Source of the DNA: WHSW01 sp963851045
Lineage (GTDB): Bacteria > Actinomycetota > Thermoleophilia > Solirubrobacterales > 70-9
Assembly: GCA_963851045.1 (NCBI GenBank)
Contig: CAWKNC010000002.1
Coordinates: 1,116,001-1,180,000 of the forward strand
Direction: 5' to 3'
Length of the DNA stretch: 64,000 bases
The translations under genes were made by a program, and so were the position numbers. The notes below the pieces were generated by a model. It ran no database searches. It saw only the letters and a program-made list of their open reading frames with translations, and was not told the origin of the DNA. How positions within the stretch are numbered: the stretch's first letter is position 1; each line of letters starts with the position of its first letter. Of the stretch, positions 10,876 to 22,404 are shown one piece after another.

Positions 10876-12522
10876 CTAGGACTGAGCCTCCGCGGTCTCT
10901 TCCTCGGGCGCCTCGGTCGCGACCTCATCGGCGAGCGACTCCTCAGCGACATCATCATCGGTCTCGGGCTCCGCTGCGGTCTCGGGCTCCGCTGCGGTCT
11001 CGGGCTCCGCCGGCGCCTCCTCGGCGACCGGGGCTTCCTCGGCCTCGGCGATCGCCTCGGGCGCGAGCGCTGGCGCCTCCTCGGCGACCGGAGCTTCCTC
11101 CTCGGCCTCGGCCTCGGCAACGGGAGCTTCCTCGGCCGCAACCTCTTCCTCGGCCTCCTCGGAGAATTCCGCCTCAGCCTTGGCCACGAGCGTGGCGACC
11201 TGGCCCTCGTCGGCGCTCGCATCGGCCAACACCGCGACCTCGTCGTCGGAAAGCGGCCCGAGCACGGTCACCTGATTGGTGGCAAAGCGGGCGAGCGACT
11301 GGTGCTGCGGAAGTCCGCAGTAGCGCGAACTTGGCAGCGCGGCATTCGGACACCTGCGGCCAGCCGACAGGACTGCGGCGCAGCGACCGTCGGCGACCTG
11401 CTCCTCGTCCTCGTACTCGAGCTCGTCTTCCTCGACGAACTCCGACTGCGACTTGATGTCGACCTTCCAGCCGGTCAGCTTCGCGGCAAGCCGTGCGTTC
11501 TGACCCTCGCGGCCGATCGCAAGCGAGAGCTGATCGTCGGGGACGATCACGGTCGCCTCCTTGGTGTCGTCATCGACCAACACCTCGCGAACGCGTGCCG
11601 GCGAGAGCGCCTTGGCGACGAATCGTGCGGGCTCCTCGTTGTACGGAATGATGTCGATCTTCTCGCCGCGCAGCTCGGACACGACCATGCGCACGCGCGA
11701 GCCACGAGGGCCAACGCAGGCGCCGACCGGATCGACTCCGTCAGCGTGCGAGATAACGGCGATCTTCGAGCGATAGCCCGGCTCACGGGCGACCCCGACG
11801 ATCTCGACGAGGTCGTCGGCGATCTCGGGAACCTCAAGCTCGAAGAGCTCCTTGATCAGCTCGGGGCTGCGACGGCTGACCACGATGCTTGGGCCCTTGC
11901 CCTCGGCCGAGACGTCGGTGATCACGGCCTTGACGCGCATACCGTGGTCGTAGCGCTCGTTCCAGACCTGCTCGGAGCGCGGCAGCAGCGCCTCGACGCG
12001 CTCGCGCAGCTGAACCAGCGTGTAGCGGTTGTCGGACTGCTGAATGATTCCGGTGACGAGCTCGCCGACGCGGTCCTGGTACTCGTCGTACATCATCTGG
12101 CGCTCAGCCTCGCGAATCCGCTGCAAAATGACCTGTTTGGCGGTCTGCGCGGCGATCCGGCCGAAGTCGTCAGGGGTGACGTCGCGGGACTGAATCTGGT
12201 CCTCGTACGGCGCGAGAATCTCCGGATCGAGCTCTGGGTCCTCGGGCTCGCGGAGCTCGCCGGTCTCGGGGTCGACCGTGGCCTCCTGCTCCTCGGCGAC
12301 CTCTGCCAGGAGCTTCTCCTCCAGCTCGGGAGGCAGGATCAACTCGAAAACGCGGAAATCAGCCGTCTCGCGATCGAGATCGACGCGCGCGTACTTCGCG
12401 GAGCCGGGGCTCTTTTTGTAGGCGGAAAGCAGGGCATCCTCGAGCGCAGCCATCAGCGTCTCGGCATCGATGCCCTTCTCCTGTTCGAGACCCTTCAGGG
12501 CCTCGACGATCTCGCGACTCAA
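10876..12522 (-). CDS. nusA: Transcription factor NusA with long C-terminal extension
   Basis: NusA binds RNA polymerase and controls pausing, termination and antitermination. Of 548 residues the first 355 are the normal core: N-terminal domain with an acidic insert at about 78-100, S1 at about 135-205, KH1 with G-P-R-G-S-R-V-R (272-279) and KH2 with G-R-E-G-Q-N-A-R-L-A (337-346). Residues 381-407 then hold a Cys-x9-Cys-x10-Cys-x4-His pattern resembling a zinc knuckle, and 425-548 are an Ala/Glu/Pro acidic tail partly built of six-residue repeats. The TTG start overlaps the rimP stop (TTGA). Core function is certain; the role of the extension is not known. Confidence 0.96.
   Translation of the reverse strand: MSREIVEALKGLEQEKGIDAETLMAALEDALLSAYKKSPGSAKYARVDLDRETADFRVFELILPPELEEKLLAEVAEEQEATVDPETGELREPEDPELDPEILAPYEDQIQSRDVTPDDFGRIAAQTAKQVILQRIREAERQMMYDEYQDRVGELVTGIIQQSDNRYTLVQLRERVEALLPRSEQVWNERYDHGMRVKAVITDVSAEGKGPSIVVSRRSPELIKELFELEVPEIADDLVEIVGVAREPGYRSKIAVISHADGVDPVGACVGPRGSRVRMVVSELRGEKIDIIPYNEEPARFVAKALSPARVREVLVDDDTKEATVIVPDDQLSLAIGREGQNARLAAKLTGWKVDIKSQSEFVEEDELEYEDEEQVADGRCAAVLSAGRRCPNAALPSSRYCGLPQHQSLARFATNQVTVLGPLSDDEVAVLADASADEGQVATLVAKAEAEFSEEAEEEVAAEEAPVAEAEAEEEAPVAEEAPALAPEAIAEAEEAPVAEEAPAEPETAAEPETAAEPETDDDVAEESLADEVATEAPEEETAEAQS
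10961..11010 (-). repeat. 18-bp tandem repeat inside the nusA tail
   Basis: An 18-base unit (ctcgggctccgctgcggt on the plus strand) occurs twice exactly at 10963-10980 and 10981-10998, with a partial third copy. It keeps frame and encodes a Glu-Pro-Glu-Thr-Ala-Ala repeat in the acidic tail of NusA. A coding low-complexity repeat that could vary in copy number by slippage. Confidence 0.8.
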
Positions 12523-12959
12523 GCCATCACCTCGAATTCAGGAATCAAATTGGAACGACGGATTTCGCTGAGGGGGATGCGGACCGCCCCACCGTCGGTT
12601 TCGACCGCGACGCTCTCGTCGTCCGCATCGGTGAGCGTCCCAGTGAAGTTGCGCTGCCCGGCGACCGCTTCGCTCGTGCGGACCTTGACCCTGCGACCGA
12701 CGAATCGCCGGTAGTGCTGGGGCTTGGTTAGCGGCCTGTCGGCGCCGGGTGAAGAGACCTCGAGTGTCCACGCTTCAAGCAGATCGCGAAGCTCGCCGGT
12801 GACCCGCTCACACAACCCGAGATCGACCCCGCCAGGGTGATCGATGAAGAGCCGCAGGGTCTCGCCGGCCGGTCGCTCCAAGGCGATCAGCTCGAGCTGC
12901 GGGTCATATGCATCGAGTCGCTGCTCGATCGTCGTTTGTAGCTGTTCAAGCTCGGTCAT
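12519..12959 (-). CDS. rimP: Ribosome maturation factor RimP
   Basis: RimP assists early 30S assembly. From the ATG at 12957-12959 it has 146 residues, with the N-terminal alpha/beta domain (L-R-L-F-I-D-H-P-G-G-V), the interdomain motif E-V-S-S-P-G-A-D-R-P-L and a C-terminal Sm-like domain. The ATG has GAGG about 6 bases upstream; a GTG at 12993-12995 would add 12 residues without clear homology. It is the first gene of the rimP-nusA-infB unit and lies just past a strong terminator-like hairpin. Confidence 0.94.
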   Translation of the reverse strand: MTELEQLQTTIEQRLDAYDPQLELIALERPAGETLRLFIDHPGGVDLGLCERVTGELRDLLEAWTLEVSSPGADRPLTKPQHYRRFVGRRVKVRTSEAVAGQRNFTGTLTDADDESVAVETDGGAVRIPLSEIRRSNLIPEFEVMA

Positions 12960-13008
12960 TCGGTCCTCGAAAGGTTGGTCTCTCTCACCTTCCACGCGCC
13001 ATCAGGCC

Positions 13009-13035
13009 AAAAAAAAGGTGGGCCCGGGCCCACCT
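13009..13035 (-). terminator. Intrinsic terminator or attenuator ahead of rimP
   Basis: A perfect 20-base palindrome (13016-13035, AGGTGGGCCC and its complement) is followed, in the minus direction, by a run of eight T. It is downstream of dtd and 49 bases before the rimP ATG. It would stop leftward transcripts from the pyr-to-dtd operon. If a promoter lies in the 67 bases between it and dtd, it would instead act as a leader attenuator for rimP-nusA. Confidence 0.88.
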
Positions 13036-13102
13036 CAACAGGGTCACGGTACGTAGAAGGTGGAGCCAGTATAGCCCCGGCATTCGCGCCGACAAGCCCG
13101 CC

Positions 13103-13519
13103 TCAGGCGTCAAGCAAGAGCGTCACCGGACCATCGTTTGTGAGCTCGACGGCCATCTGCGCGCCGAAACGCCCACGCTTGGCGCCGGCTCCCTCGCAGA
13201 AGCGTTCGTACAGCGGCTCGGCCACGTCGGGGCGGGCCGCGGCGACGTAGCTTGGGCGATTGCCCTTGCGCGCATCGCCGTAGAGCGTGAACTGACTGAC
13301 GCACAGGATCTCGCGGTCGCCGAGCGGTTCGTTCATCCGACCATCGGCGTCGCTGAAGATTCGCAGCGTCCGTACCTTCTCGGCCAGCCTGTCGGCCTCG
13401 GCCTCAGTGTCGCCGTCGCGAACGCCGAGCAAAACCACCAGGCCGGGACCTATCCGCGAGACCTCGGCGCCGTCGACGCTGACCGCCGCCTCGCTCACGC
13501 GCTGGACGAGGGCCCGCAT
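13103..13519 (-). CDS. dtd: D-aminoacyl-tRNA deacylase
   Basis: Dtd hydrolyses D-amino acids, and Gly mischarged on tRNA-Ala, from tRNA. From the ATG at 13517-13519 it is 138 residues and begins M-R-A-L-V-Q-R-V, the usual start. The two active-site signatures are S-Q-F-T-L-Y-G-D near residues 76-83 and N-D-G-P-V-T near 128-133 (Gly-cisPro). Open frame extends upstream into the TPR gene but without homology. It follows the TPR gene by 7 bases and is followed by the rimP-proximal terminator. Confidence 0.96.
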   Translation of the reverse strand: MRALVQRVSEAAVSVDGAEVSRIGPGLVVLLGVRDGDTEAEADRLAEKVRTLRIFSDADGRMNEPLGDREILCVSQFTLYGDARKGNRPSYVAAARPDVAEPLYERFCEGAGAKRGRFGAQMAVELTNDGPVTLLLDA

Positions 13520-13526
13520 GGGTTCG

Positions 13527-13892
13527 TCAGGACGCTGCGCGAAGCCGGTCGCGGTACTCGCGGTAGTCGCTGCGGTCGGGACGCAGGTTCGACGCCAGCG
13601 CGAGGTGATGGCGAGCACGCTCACGCTCGCCGGTGAGGCTGAGGGCCCGGCCCAGGCAGAAGTGCGCGTAGTCGTCGACGGGATGGCTTTCGACCACCGC
13701 CTCGAACTCGGTCGCCGCCTCCGCGAACTGCCGATTGCGGAAGTACGCGCGTCCCAGCGCCTCGCGCACGGACGTCTTCTCAGGCGTGCGCCGGGCGACC
13801 TCGGCTAGCGGGATCGTCGCGGCGTCGAAGCTGCCGTCCTCGAGCAGCTCGATGCCCTCGCGGTAGAGCTTGTATGTGTCCTTTTCAGCCAC
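13527..13892 (-). CDS. Tetratricopeptide-repeat protein
   Basis: A soluble 121-residue protein built of about three TPR units, read from a GTG at 13890-13892. Consensus-like helices are visible: Y-R-E-G-I-E-L-L-E-D-G-S-F near residue 9, A-L-G-R-A-Y-F-R-N-R-Q-F-A-E-A near 43 and H-F-C-L-G-R-A-L-S-L-T-G near 76. Such proteins are usually interaction scaffolds, and nothing in the sequence names the partner. It lies between coaBC and dtd in the same direction. Confidence 0.85.
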   Translation of the reverse strand: MAEKDTYKLYREGIELLEDGSFDAATIPLAEVARRTPEKTSVREALGRAYFRNRQFAEAATEFEAVVESHPVDDYAHFCLGRALSLTGERERARHHLALASNLRPDRSDYREYRDRLRAAS

Positions 13893-13914
13893 ATACTCAG
13901 TGTAGAAACCGTGT

Positions 13915-15161
13915 CTAGCCGCTGGCGGGCTGTGCGGCGCGAAGCGCCTCGACGCGGTCGAGAATTGCGTCGGCGATGTCGTCCTTGGACGCGAGGGGCA
14001 CCTGGTGCTCGCCGTCACGCTCGACGATCGTCACCTCGTTGTCAGCCGAATCGAAGCCGATCTCGGCGCGGGAGACGTCGTTGAAGACAATCGCGTCGGC
14101 GCCCTTGCGCTCGAGCTTGGCCCGGGCACGCTCGATCGCCTCCGCCCCGGTTTCGGCGGCGAAACCGACCACGGTCTGATCGGTGACGCCGTGAGGCGCC
14201 GACGCCGGCGAGGATGTCCTGCGTCGCTTCGAGGCGCAGGTCCAGGCCCTCCCCCTCGCGCGAGATCTTCGTCCGGGCCCGCTCGCTGGCGCGAAAGTCG
14301 GCCGGCGCGGCGGCCATGAGCAGGACGTGGGAGTCGGGAAACCGCGAGCGCACGGCCTCATCGAGTTCCTCGGTGGTCTCGACGCGGACGGTATCGATCC
14401 CGGCTGGCAGCGCCGTGCGCGACGTTGGCGGCAATCAGGGTCACCTCCGCCCCGCGCCGGGCCGCGGCGCGGGCGAGCGCGATGCCCATGCGACCGCTCG
14501 AGCGGTTGCCGATGAAGCGAACGGGGTCGATCGGCTCACGGGTGCCGCCCGCGGTGACGAGCACCCGCAGGCCATCCCAGCGGCCCCCGGCACCGAGCAT
14601 CGACTCCACTTCCGCGAGCAGGCGCTCCGGGGCGGGCAGGCGACCGGTCCCGTACTCCCCACGGGAGGCGAGCGGGCCCGAATCGGGCTCGATCACACGC
14701 ACACCGCGCGCGGCGAGCGTCGCAAGATTCGCCTGAGTGGCGGCGTCGGCGTACATCCGGTCGTTCATGGCCGGGGCCACCGCACGCGGAATCGTCGCCG
14801 CGCAGAAGGACGTCGTCAGCATCGAGTCGCAGATTCCGGCCGCGAGCTTGGCAAGCGTGTTCGCCGAGGCCGGCGCAACGAGCATCGCATCCGCGTTCGC
14901 TGCGAGGGCGAGGTGCCCGATCGGGTCGTGGGCCAGAGCCGGGTCGCCTGGATAGCCACCGCGCATGGGATCGTGCTCGAACTCCTCGACGAGCACGGGC
15001 GATCCGGCGATCCCCTCGAACGAGGCAGCACCGACGAACCGCTGGGCGTTACGGGTCATCACGACACGCACGCCGTGACCAGCCGTGGTCGCCAGCCGCG
15101 CGAACTCCAACGCCTTATAGGCGGCTATGCCGCCGCTGACACCAAGCAGGATCCGCGCCAT
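13915..15161 (-). pseudogene. coaBC: Phosphopantothenoylcysteine decarboxylase/synthetase with two frameshifts
   Basis: CoaBC makes 4'-phosphopantetheine from phosphopantothenate and cysteine in coenzyme A synthesis. The CoaC flavoprotein half is intact (G-V-S-G-G-I-A-A-Y-K, A-P-A-S-A-N-T-L-A-K, P-A-M-N-D-R-M-Y). The CoaB half starts normally (V-T-A-G-G-T-R-E-P-I-D-P-V-R, S-S-G-R-M-G) but leaves frame near 14405-14425, continues in a second frame (T-V-R-V-E-T-T-E-E-L, A-A-A-P-A-D-F), leaves that near 14185-14205, and finishes in a third (V-V-G-F-A-A-E-T-G, N-D-V-S). Both shifts fit one extra base each. The enzyme is normally essential, so sequence error is likelier than true loss. Confidence 0.88.
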
Positions 15162-15181
15162 GCGCGGATCGTACGCCCGCC

Positions 15182-15412
15182 CTAGGCGCGGTAGCGGTAG
15201 TTGATCTTGCCCTGGGCGAGCTCTTCCAGGGCGATCGTGAGGTAGTTGCCCGTGGTGGTCTCGACCATCGGGGGCGTGTACTCCTCATAGGAGCCCTCAC
15301 CGAGCGCGCGGTAATAGCTGTTGAGCTGGCGGGCGCGCTTGGCTGCCACCAACACCGCGGCGTAGTGGGTATCGGTGCGGGCAAGGAGTTCGTCGACTCT
15401 GGGCTTGATCAT
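15182..15412 (-). CDS. rpoZ: DNA-directed RNA polymerase subunit omega
   Basis: Omega helps assemble RNA polymerase. The 76-residue protein begins I-K-P-R-V-D-E-L-L and has the family core A-A-K-R-A-R-Q-L-N-S-Y-Y near 24-35 and an ending with I-A-L-E-E-L-A-Q-G-K-I. Gene order gmk-rpoZ-coaBC is typical of Actinomycetota. Confidence 0.96.
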   Translation of the reverse strand: MIKPRVDELLARTDTHYAAVLVAAKRARQLNSYYRALGEGSYEEYTPPMVETTTGNYLTIALEELAQGKINYRYRA

Positions 15413-15436
15413 CAGGCGCAGGAGTGTAGTGGGTAG

Positions 15437-15988
15437 CTATAGGTGCGAACGCACGACCGCCTCCAGCTCATCGATGGCCTGAGCGAGGTCGTCGTTGACG
15501 ATCACCTGCTGAAACTCCTCCTGCGCATCGAGCTCCAGCTCGGCAGTTCGCAGTCGCTCGGCGATCGCGTCATCGCTGTCCGCGCCACGCCCCTCCAATC
15601 GCTGGCGCAACTCGGCGGGATCGGGCGGCGCGATGAACAGCAGAACCGCCTCGGGCATCGCCGCCCGAACCTGACGAGCTCCCTGGACCTCGATTTCGAG
15701 GACGACGGACTCACCCTCGCTGAGGTGGCGCTCGAGCTCCGAACGCAGCGTTCCGTAGCGATTGCCGCTGTAGACGGCGTGCTCGACGAACTCGCCCTCC
15801 TCCGCACGTCTGGTGAACTCGTCGCGATCCATGAAGAAGTAATCGTCGCCGTGGGTCTCGCCGGCTCGTGGCTCACGGGTGGTCGCCGAGGTCGACAGCG
15901 CGAGCTGCGGAAGGCGACCGCGCAGCTCGCGGATCAGCGTTCCCTTGCCGACCCCCGAGGGACCGGTGATCACGAAGACCTTGGCCAT
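15437..15988 (-). CDS. gmk: Guanylate kinase
   Basis: Gmk phosphorylates GMP to GDP with ATP. The 183-residue protein has the P-loop G-P-S-G-V-G-K-G-T at 9-17, the GMP-binding T-T-R-E-P-R-A-G-E near 36-44 followed by D-Y-F-F-M, and Y-G-T near 80. Length is normal for the family. It precedes rpoZ by 24 bases and follows the mihF gene by 22 bases. Confidence 0.97.
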   Translation of the reverse strand: MAKVFVITGPSGVGKGTLIRELRGRLPQLALSTSATTREPRAGETHGDDYFFMDRDEFTRRAEEGEFVEHAVYSGNRYGTLRSELERHLSEGESVVLEIEVQGARQVRAAMPEAVLLFIAPPDPAELRQRLEGRGADSDDAIAERLRTAELELDAQEEFQQVIVNDDLAQAIDELEAVVRSHL

Positions 15989-16010
15989 CGCGGCCAGAGG
16001 GTAAGGGTGG

Positions 16011-16346
16011 CTAGCGGCGGAGCAGGTGAACGAGCTCGGCGCGCTGGCGCTCAGAGAGGCCGCCGATCGTCTTCGACGGCGAGATCCGGCACTGGGTGAG
16101 GATCTTGTTTGCCTTAACCCGACCGTACTTCGGCACCGCCAGGATCATGTCGAAGGCCTTGGCAGACATCACGTACTCGGGCGGATCGAGCAGCAGTGTC
16201 TCGATCTTCGTCTTCCCCGCCTTGAGGTCCCGCTTGAGCTGGGCGCGGGCTGAACGGATCTGGTTTGCGCGCTGCAGGGCCCGCATCCGTTGCTCGCGAG
16301 ACCTCTCGGGAACGGCGGATGTGATGTCGACAGAGACGGGGGCCAC
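16011..16346 (-). CDS. mihF: Actinobacterial integration host factor (mIHF)
   Basis: A small nucleoid protein of the actinobacterial IHF family, unrelated in fold to enterobacterial IHF. From a GTG at 16344-16346 it has 111 residues: a charged N-terminal helix (R-S-A-R-A-Q-L-K-R-D-L-K-A-G-K) followed by a helix-two-turns-helix DNA-binding module (V-P-K-Y-G-R-V-K-A-N-K-I-L, I-S-P-S-K-T-I-G-G-L). Open frame extends upstream into pyrD but is not homologous. Its place next to gmk and rpoZ matches mycobacteria and streptomycetes. In those, pyrF usually lies just before it; here pyrD does. Confidence 0.93.
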   Translation of the reverse strand: MAPVSVDITSAVPERSREQRMRALQRANQIRSARAQLKRDLKAGKTKIETLLLDPPEYVMSAKAFDMILAVPKYGRVKANKILTQCRISPSKTIGGLSERQRAELVHLLRR

Positions 16347-16422
16347 GGCGCGGCGGCAGTATATCCCTGCGGGGCCGAGGCGCGAGCCGATCTCGTCGAT
16401 TCGGACGAAATTCACTTCGACC

Positions 16423-17337
16423 TCAACCTGAGGTCGACGTAAGTGTCCGGACGATTGGGAGCCCAGGGTCTCTCGAAAGGAGTTCCTGACCGAGCTCTTC
16501 GTGGATTCGAAGGGCCGCGGCGGGGTCGCGGAAGCTCGCGGTCCCGACGCCGGCCAGGCTCGCACCGGCTGCCAGAAAGGCCAGCGCATCGACCCCGGTC
16601 TCGATCCCCCCCATCCCGATCACGGGAATCGAGACGGCCGCGGCGACCCGCCGTACCTGTTCGATGGCGATCGCTCGAACCGCCGGTCCCGAGAGCCCGC
16701 CGCTGCCCGCGCCGAGCCAGGGCTCGAGGGTCTGCGGGTGCGAGGCAAAGGCCTTGAGCGTGTTGATCAGAGAGACAGCGTCGGCGCCAGCGTCGGCGGC
16801 CGCCGCCGCGACGGCAGCCGGGTCGGCGCAATTGGGAGTGAGCTTCACGATCAGCGGCTTGTCGGTCAGCTCGCGCAGAGCCGCGCAGAGCGCCCGTGTC
16901 TCGTCTGGCTGCTCGCCGACGATGAGCCCCGACTTGACATTCGGGCAGGACACGTTGAGCTCGATCGCGGCGACCTCATCGCGCCCGCCCACGCGCTGGA
17001 CAAGGGTCGCGAAACCCTCGCGGCTGGGTGCCATAACTGAGACGCAGAGCGGCACCGGCAGCCTGGCCAGCTCGGGCAGATCCGCCTCGATGAAGCCCTC
17101 GAGACCCTTGTTCGGCAGGCCGATTGAGTTGATCATCCCGGCGGGGGTCTCGTAGAGCCGCGGCGGCGGATTGCCGGTTCGCGGCTCTGGCGTGATCGTC
17201 TTCGAGACGAACATGCTGAACGGGAAGAGCCTGTCAACGGCGTCTCCAAAGGCTCGTCGCGCGGCGATTGCGTCGAAGGTGCCGCTGCCGTTGATGAGCG
17301 GGTGCGCCAGCTCGATTCCGCAGAACTCCGTCCTCAA
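16423..17337 (-). CDS. pyrD: Dihydroorotate dehydrogenase, class 1B catalytic subunit
   Basis: PyrD oxidises dihydroorotate to orotate; the class 1B form passes electrons to NAD through PyrK. The 304-residue protein starts with I-E-L-A-H-P-L-I-N-G-S-G-T-F and has G-M-I-N-S-I-G-L-P-N near 67-76, the catalytic cysteine in N-V-S-C-P-N near 128-133, and G-M-G-G-I near 240. It overlaps pyrK by 4 bases. Class 1B is assigned from the cysteine and the pyrK partner. Confidence 0.96.
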   Translation of the reverse strand: MRTEFCGIELAHPLINGSGTFDAIAARRAFGDAVDRLFPFSMFVSKTITPEPRTGNPPPRLYETPAGMINSIGLPNKGLEGFIEADLPELARLPVPLCVSVMAPSREGFATLVQRVGGRDEVAAIELNVSCPNVKSGLIVGEQPDETRALCAALRELTDKPLIVKLTPNCADPAAVAAAAADAGADAVSLINTLKAFASHPQTLEPWLGAGSGGLSGPAVRAIAIEQVRRVAAAVSIPVIGMGGIETGVDALAFLAAGASLAGVGTASFRDPAAALRIHEELGQELLSRDPGLPIVRTLTSTSG

Positions 17338-18178
17338 TGGCCGCTCCCCGCGACAAGTGCGGTTTCAAGCTCTTCGGCGCGGACCACGGGGCCGTCCACG
17401 CAGAGGCGGATGTAGCCGCCGCCGCGCACCGGCACCGCACAGCCGAAGCACGATCCGAATCCACATGCCATCGGCGTTTCCATTGCAAGCTCGGCCGGCA
17501 CCTCGCGTTCCGCACACAGCACACGCACGGCTTCCAGCATCGCCGGCGGCCCGCATGCGTAGACGCCGGCGCTGGCAGCCTCGTCGCCCTCGAGCATCAC
17601 TGAAAGCAGGTCGGTGACGTACCCCTGGTGACCGGTGTGCCCGTCCTCGGAGGCCGTGCGGATCTCCTCGCAGCGAAACAGCTCGTCGATCCCCCCGGAG
17701 TGCGCCCGGTCGCGAAAGCCCAGCAACACACGCTGAGGAACGCCGCGGTCGGAGAGTTGGCGGCGAAGCATCGCCAGCGGCGCGATTCCGATCCCACCGC
17801 CGACGAGGATTGCGCCGGCGCCGTCGGGCGCCAGCTCGCGCAGCTGCGAGAAGGGGCGTCCCAGGGGTCCGGTCACATGCAATCCGTCACCCGGTCCGAG
17901 TGCTGCCAACCGCTCGGTTCCCGGACCGACCGCCTCGAGGAGAAACCCAAGGCGCAGGCCTCCCTCGACGCGCTCGACGCTCGCTACCGAGAACGCCCGT
18001 GGCAGGTAGGGGCGGCCGCTGGGGCTCCCCCATTCATCGGTGGCCAGCATGTAGAACTGCCCGGGGGCGGGCTCGGGACCCTCCGAGTCGATGGCCGAGA
18101 CGATCAGATAGCCCCCGGTTGGCTCGTTGGCGACCACCTCGCAGCGGCGCCGCCCGAACGGCGCGAGCACGCGCTCCG

Positions 18179-18182
<4 letters not shown>
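17334..18182 (-). CDS. pyrK: Dihydroorotate dehydrogenase electron transfer subunit
   Basis: PyrK carries FAD and a [2Fe-2S] cluster and links PyrD to NAD. From an ATG at 18180-18182 sharing ATGA with the carB stop it has 282 residues: a ferredoxin-reductase-like FAD domain with R-A-F-S-V-A-S, an NAD-binding G-G-G-I-G-I-A-P-L near 130, and cluster cysteines C-G-F-G-S-C-F-G-C followed by a fourth in R-L-C-V-D-G-P near the C-terminus. A longer open frame upstream overlaps carB and is not homologous. Confidence 0.95.
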
Positions 18183-21282
<3,100 letters not shown>

Positions 21283-21283
<1 letters not shown>

Positions 21284-22404
21284 CAGGCGGCCTTCGCGAG
21301 CTCGAGGAAGCGATCGAAGAGGTAGCGGGCGTCATGCGGTCCGGGCCCGGCCTCAGGGTGGTACTGGACGGTGCACCCGGGAACGTCACGAAGCGCGAGC
21401 CCCTCCACGGTGCGGTCGTAGAGGTTGATGTGGGTCAGCTCCGCGGCGCCGAAATCGGTCTCCCAGCGCACCAGCTCGTCGGCCTCGATCGTCTCGCCGC
21501 CGTCGGGCGGGCGGACTGCGAACCCGTGATTTTGCGAGGTGATGTCGATCTTGCCCGTCTCGAGGTCCTTGACGGGGTGGTTCGCGCCGCGATGGCCGAA
21601 CGGCAGCTTGAACGTCTCGAGCCCAACGGCGCGACAGAGCAGCTGGTGACCCAGGCAGATGCCGACGATCGGCTTGGTGCCAACGAGTTGACGGACGTTG
21701 TCGACCACGTAGTCGAGCGCCGCGGGATCCCCCGGGCCGTTGGCCAAAAAGACGAGGTCGGGATCGCGGGCGAGCACCTCATCGGCAGCCGTGTCGCACG
21801 GGAGCAGAGTCAGGCGTGCGTTTCGCTCCCGGAATTGGCGGATGATGCTGAGCTTGATTCCCGTGTCCAGGGCGACGACGTGCGGCCCATCGCCGTCGAA
21901 CTCGATCGCCTCTCCCGGCGTCACGGCCCGGGCGAAGTCGGCGCCCGCCATGTGTGGCTCGGCGTCGATCCGCGACCGCGCGTCGGATTCGCTGACTTCG
22001 CTGGCGAAGACGCCGCCGCGCATCGCGCCGCGGTCGCGGATGTGGCGGACGAGCGAACGTGTATCGACGCCGGTGATCGCGGTCACTCCGCAGGCCTCAA
22101 GCCAGTCAAGCCAGCCGCCCTCCGCGCCCGCGGCGTCCTCGCCGTTGCGAGCCTCGCGCATGATCACAGCCCGCGCCTGCACACGGTCGGACTCCATCGC
22201 CGGAGCTTCGACTCCGTAGTTGCCGATCATCGGATAGGTGAAGGTGATGATCTGGCCCGCGTAGCTGGGGTCGGTCACCGCCTCCTGATAGCCGGTCATC
22301 GAGGTGTTGAAGACCACCTCGCCAAGTGCCTCGGCCACCTGGCCGCAGATCGCGCCGTCGAAGCGAGTTCCGTCCTCGAGGAGCACGTAGCCCTCCGCTG
22401 TCAT
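21283..22404 (-). CDS. carA: Carbamoyl-phosphate synthase small subunit
   Basis: CarA hydrolyses glutamine and channels ammonia to CarB. The 373-residue protein has the N-terminal CPSase_sm domain (F-N-T-S-M-T-G-Y-Q-E near 32-41) and a class I amidotransferase domain with the nucleophile cysteine in G-I-C-L-G-H-Q and the catalytic histidine in Y-H-P-E-A near 350. Its ATG shares ATGA with the stop of the isochorismatase-family gene, so it belongs to the same transcript. Confidence 0.98.

Noticed and set aside
10672..12714. A long rightward open frame (680 codons) opposite infB and nusA
   Set aside because: It mirrors the codon pattern of the minus-strand genes; the translation is low-complexity Arg/Leu/Gly and matches no family. 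High-G+C shadow.
16347..16589. N-terminal extension of mIHF to a start inside pyrD
   Set aside because: The added 80 residues are basic and without family similarity; the GTG at 16346 gives normal length.
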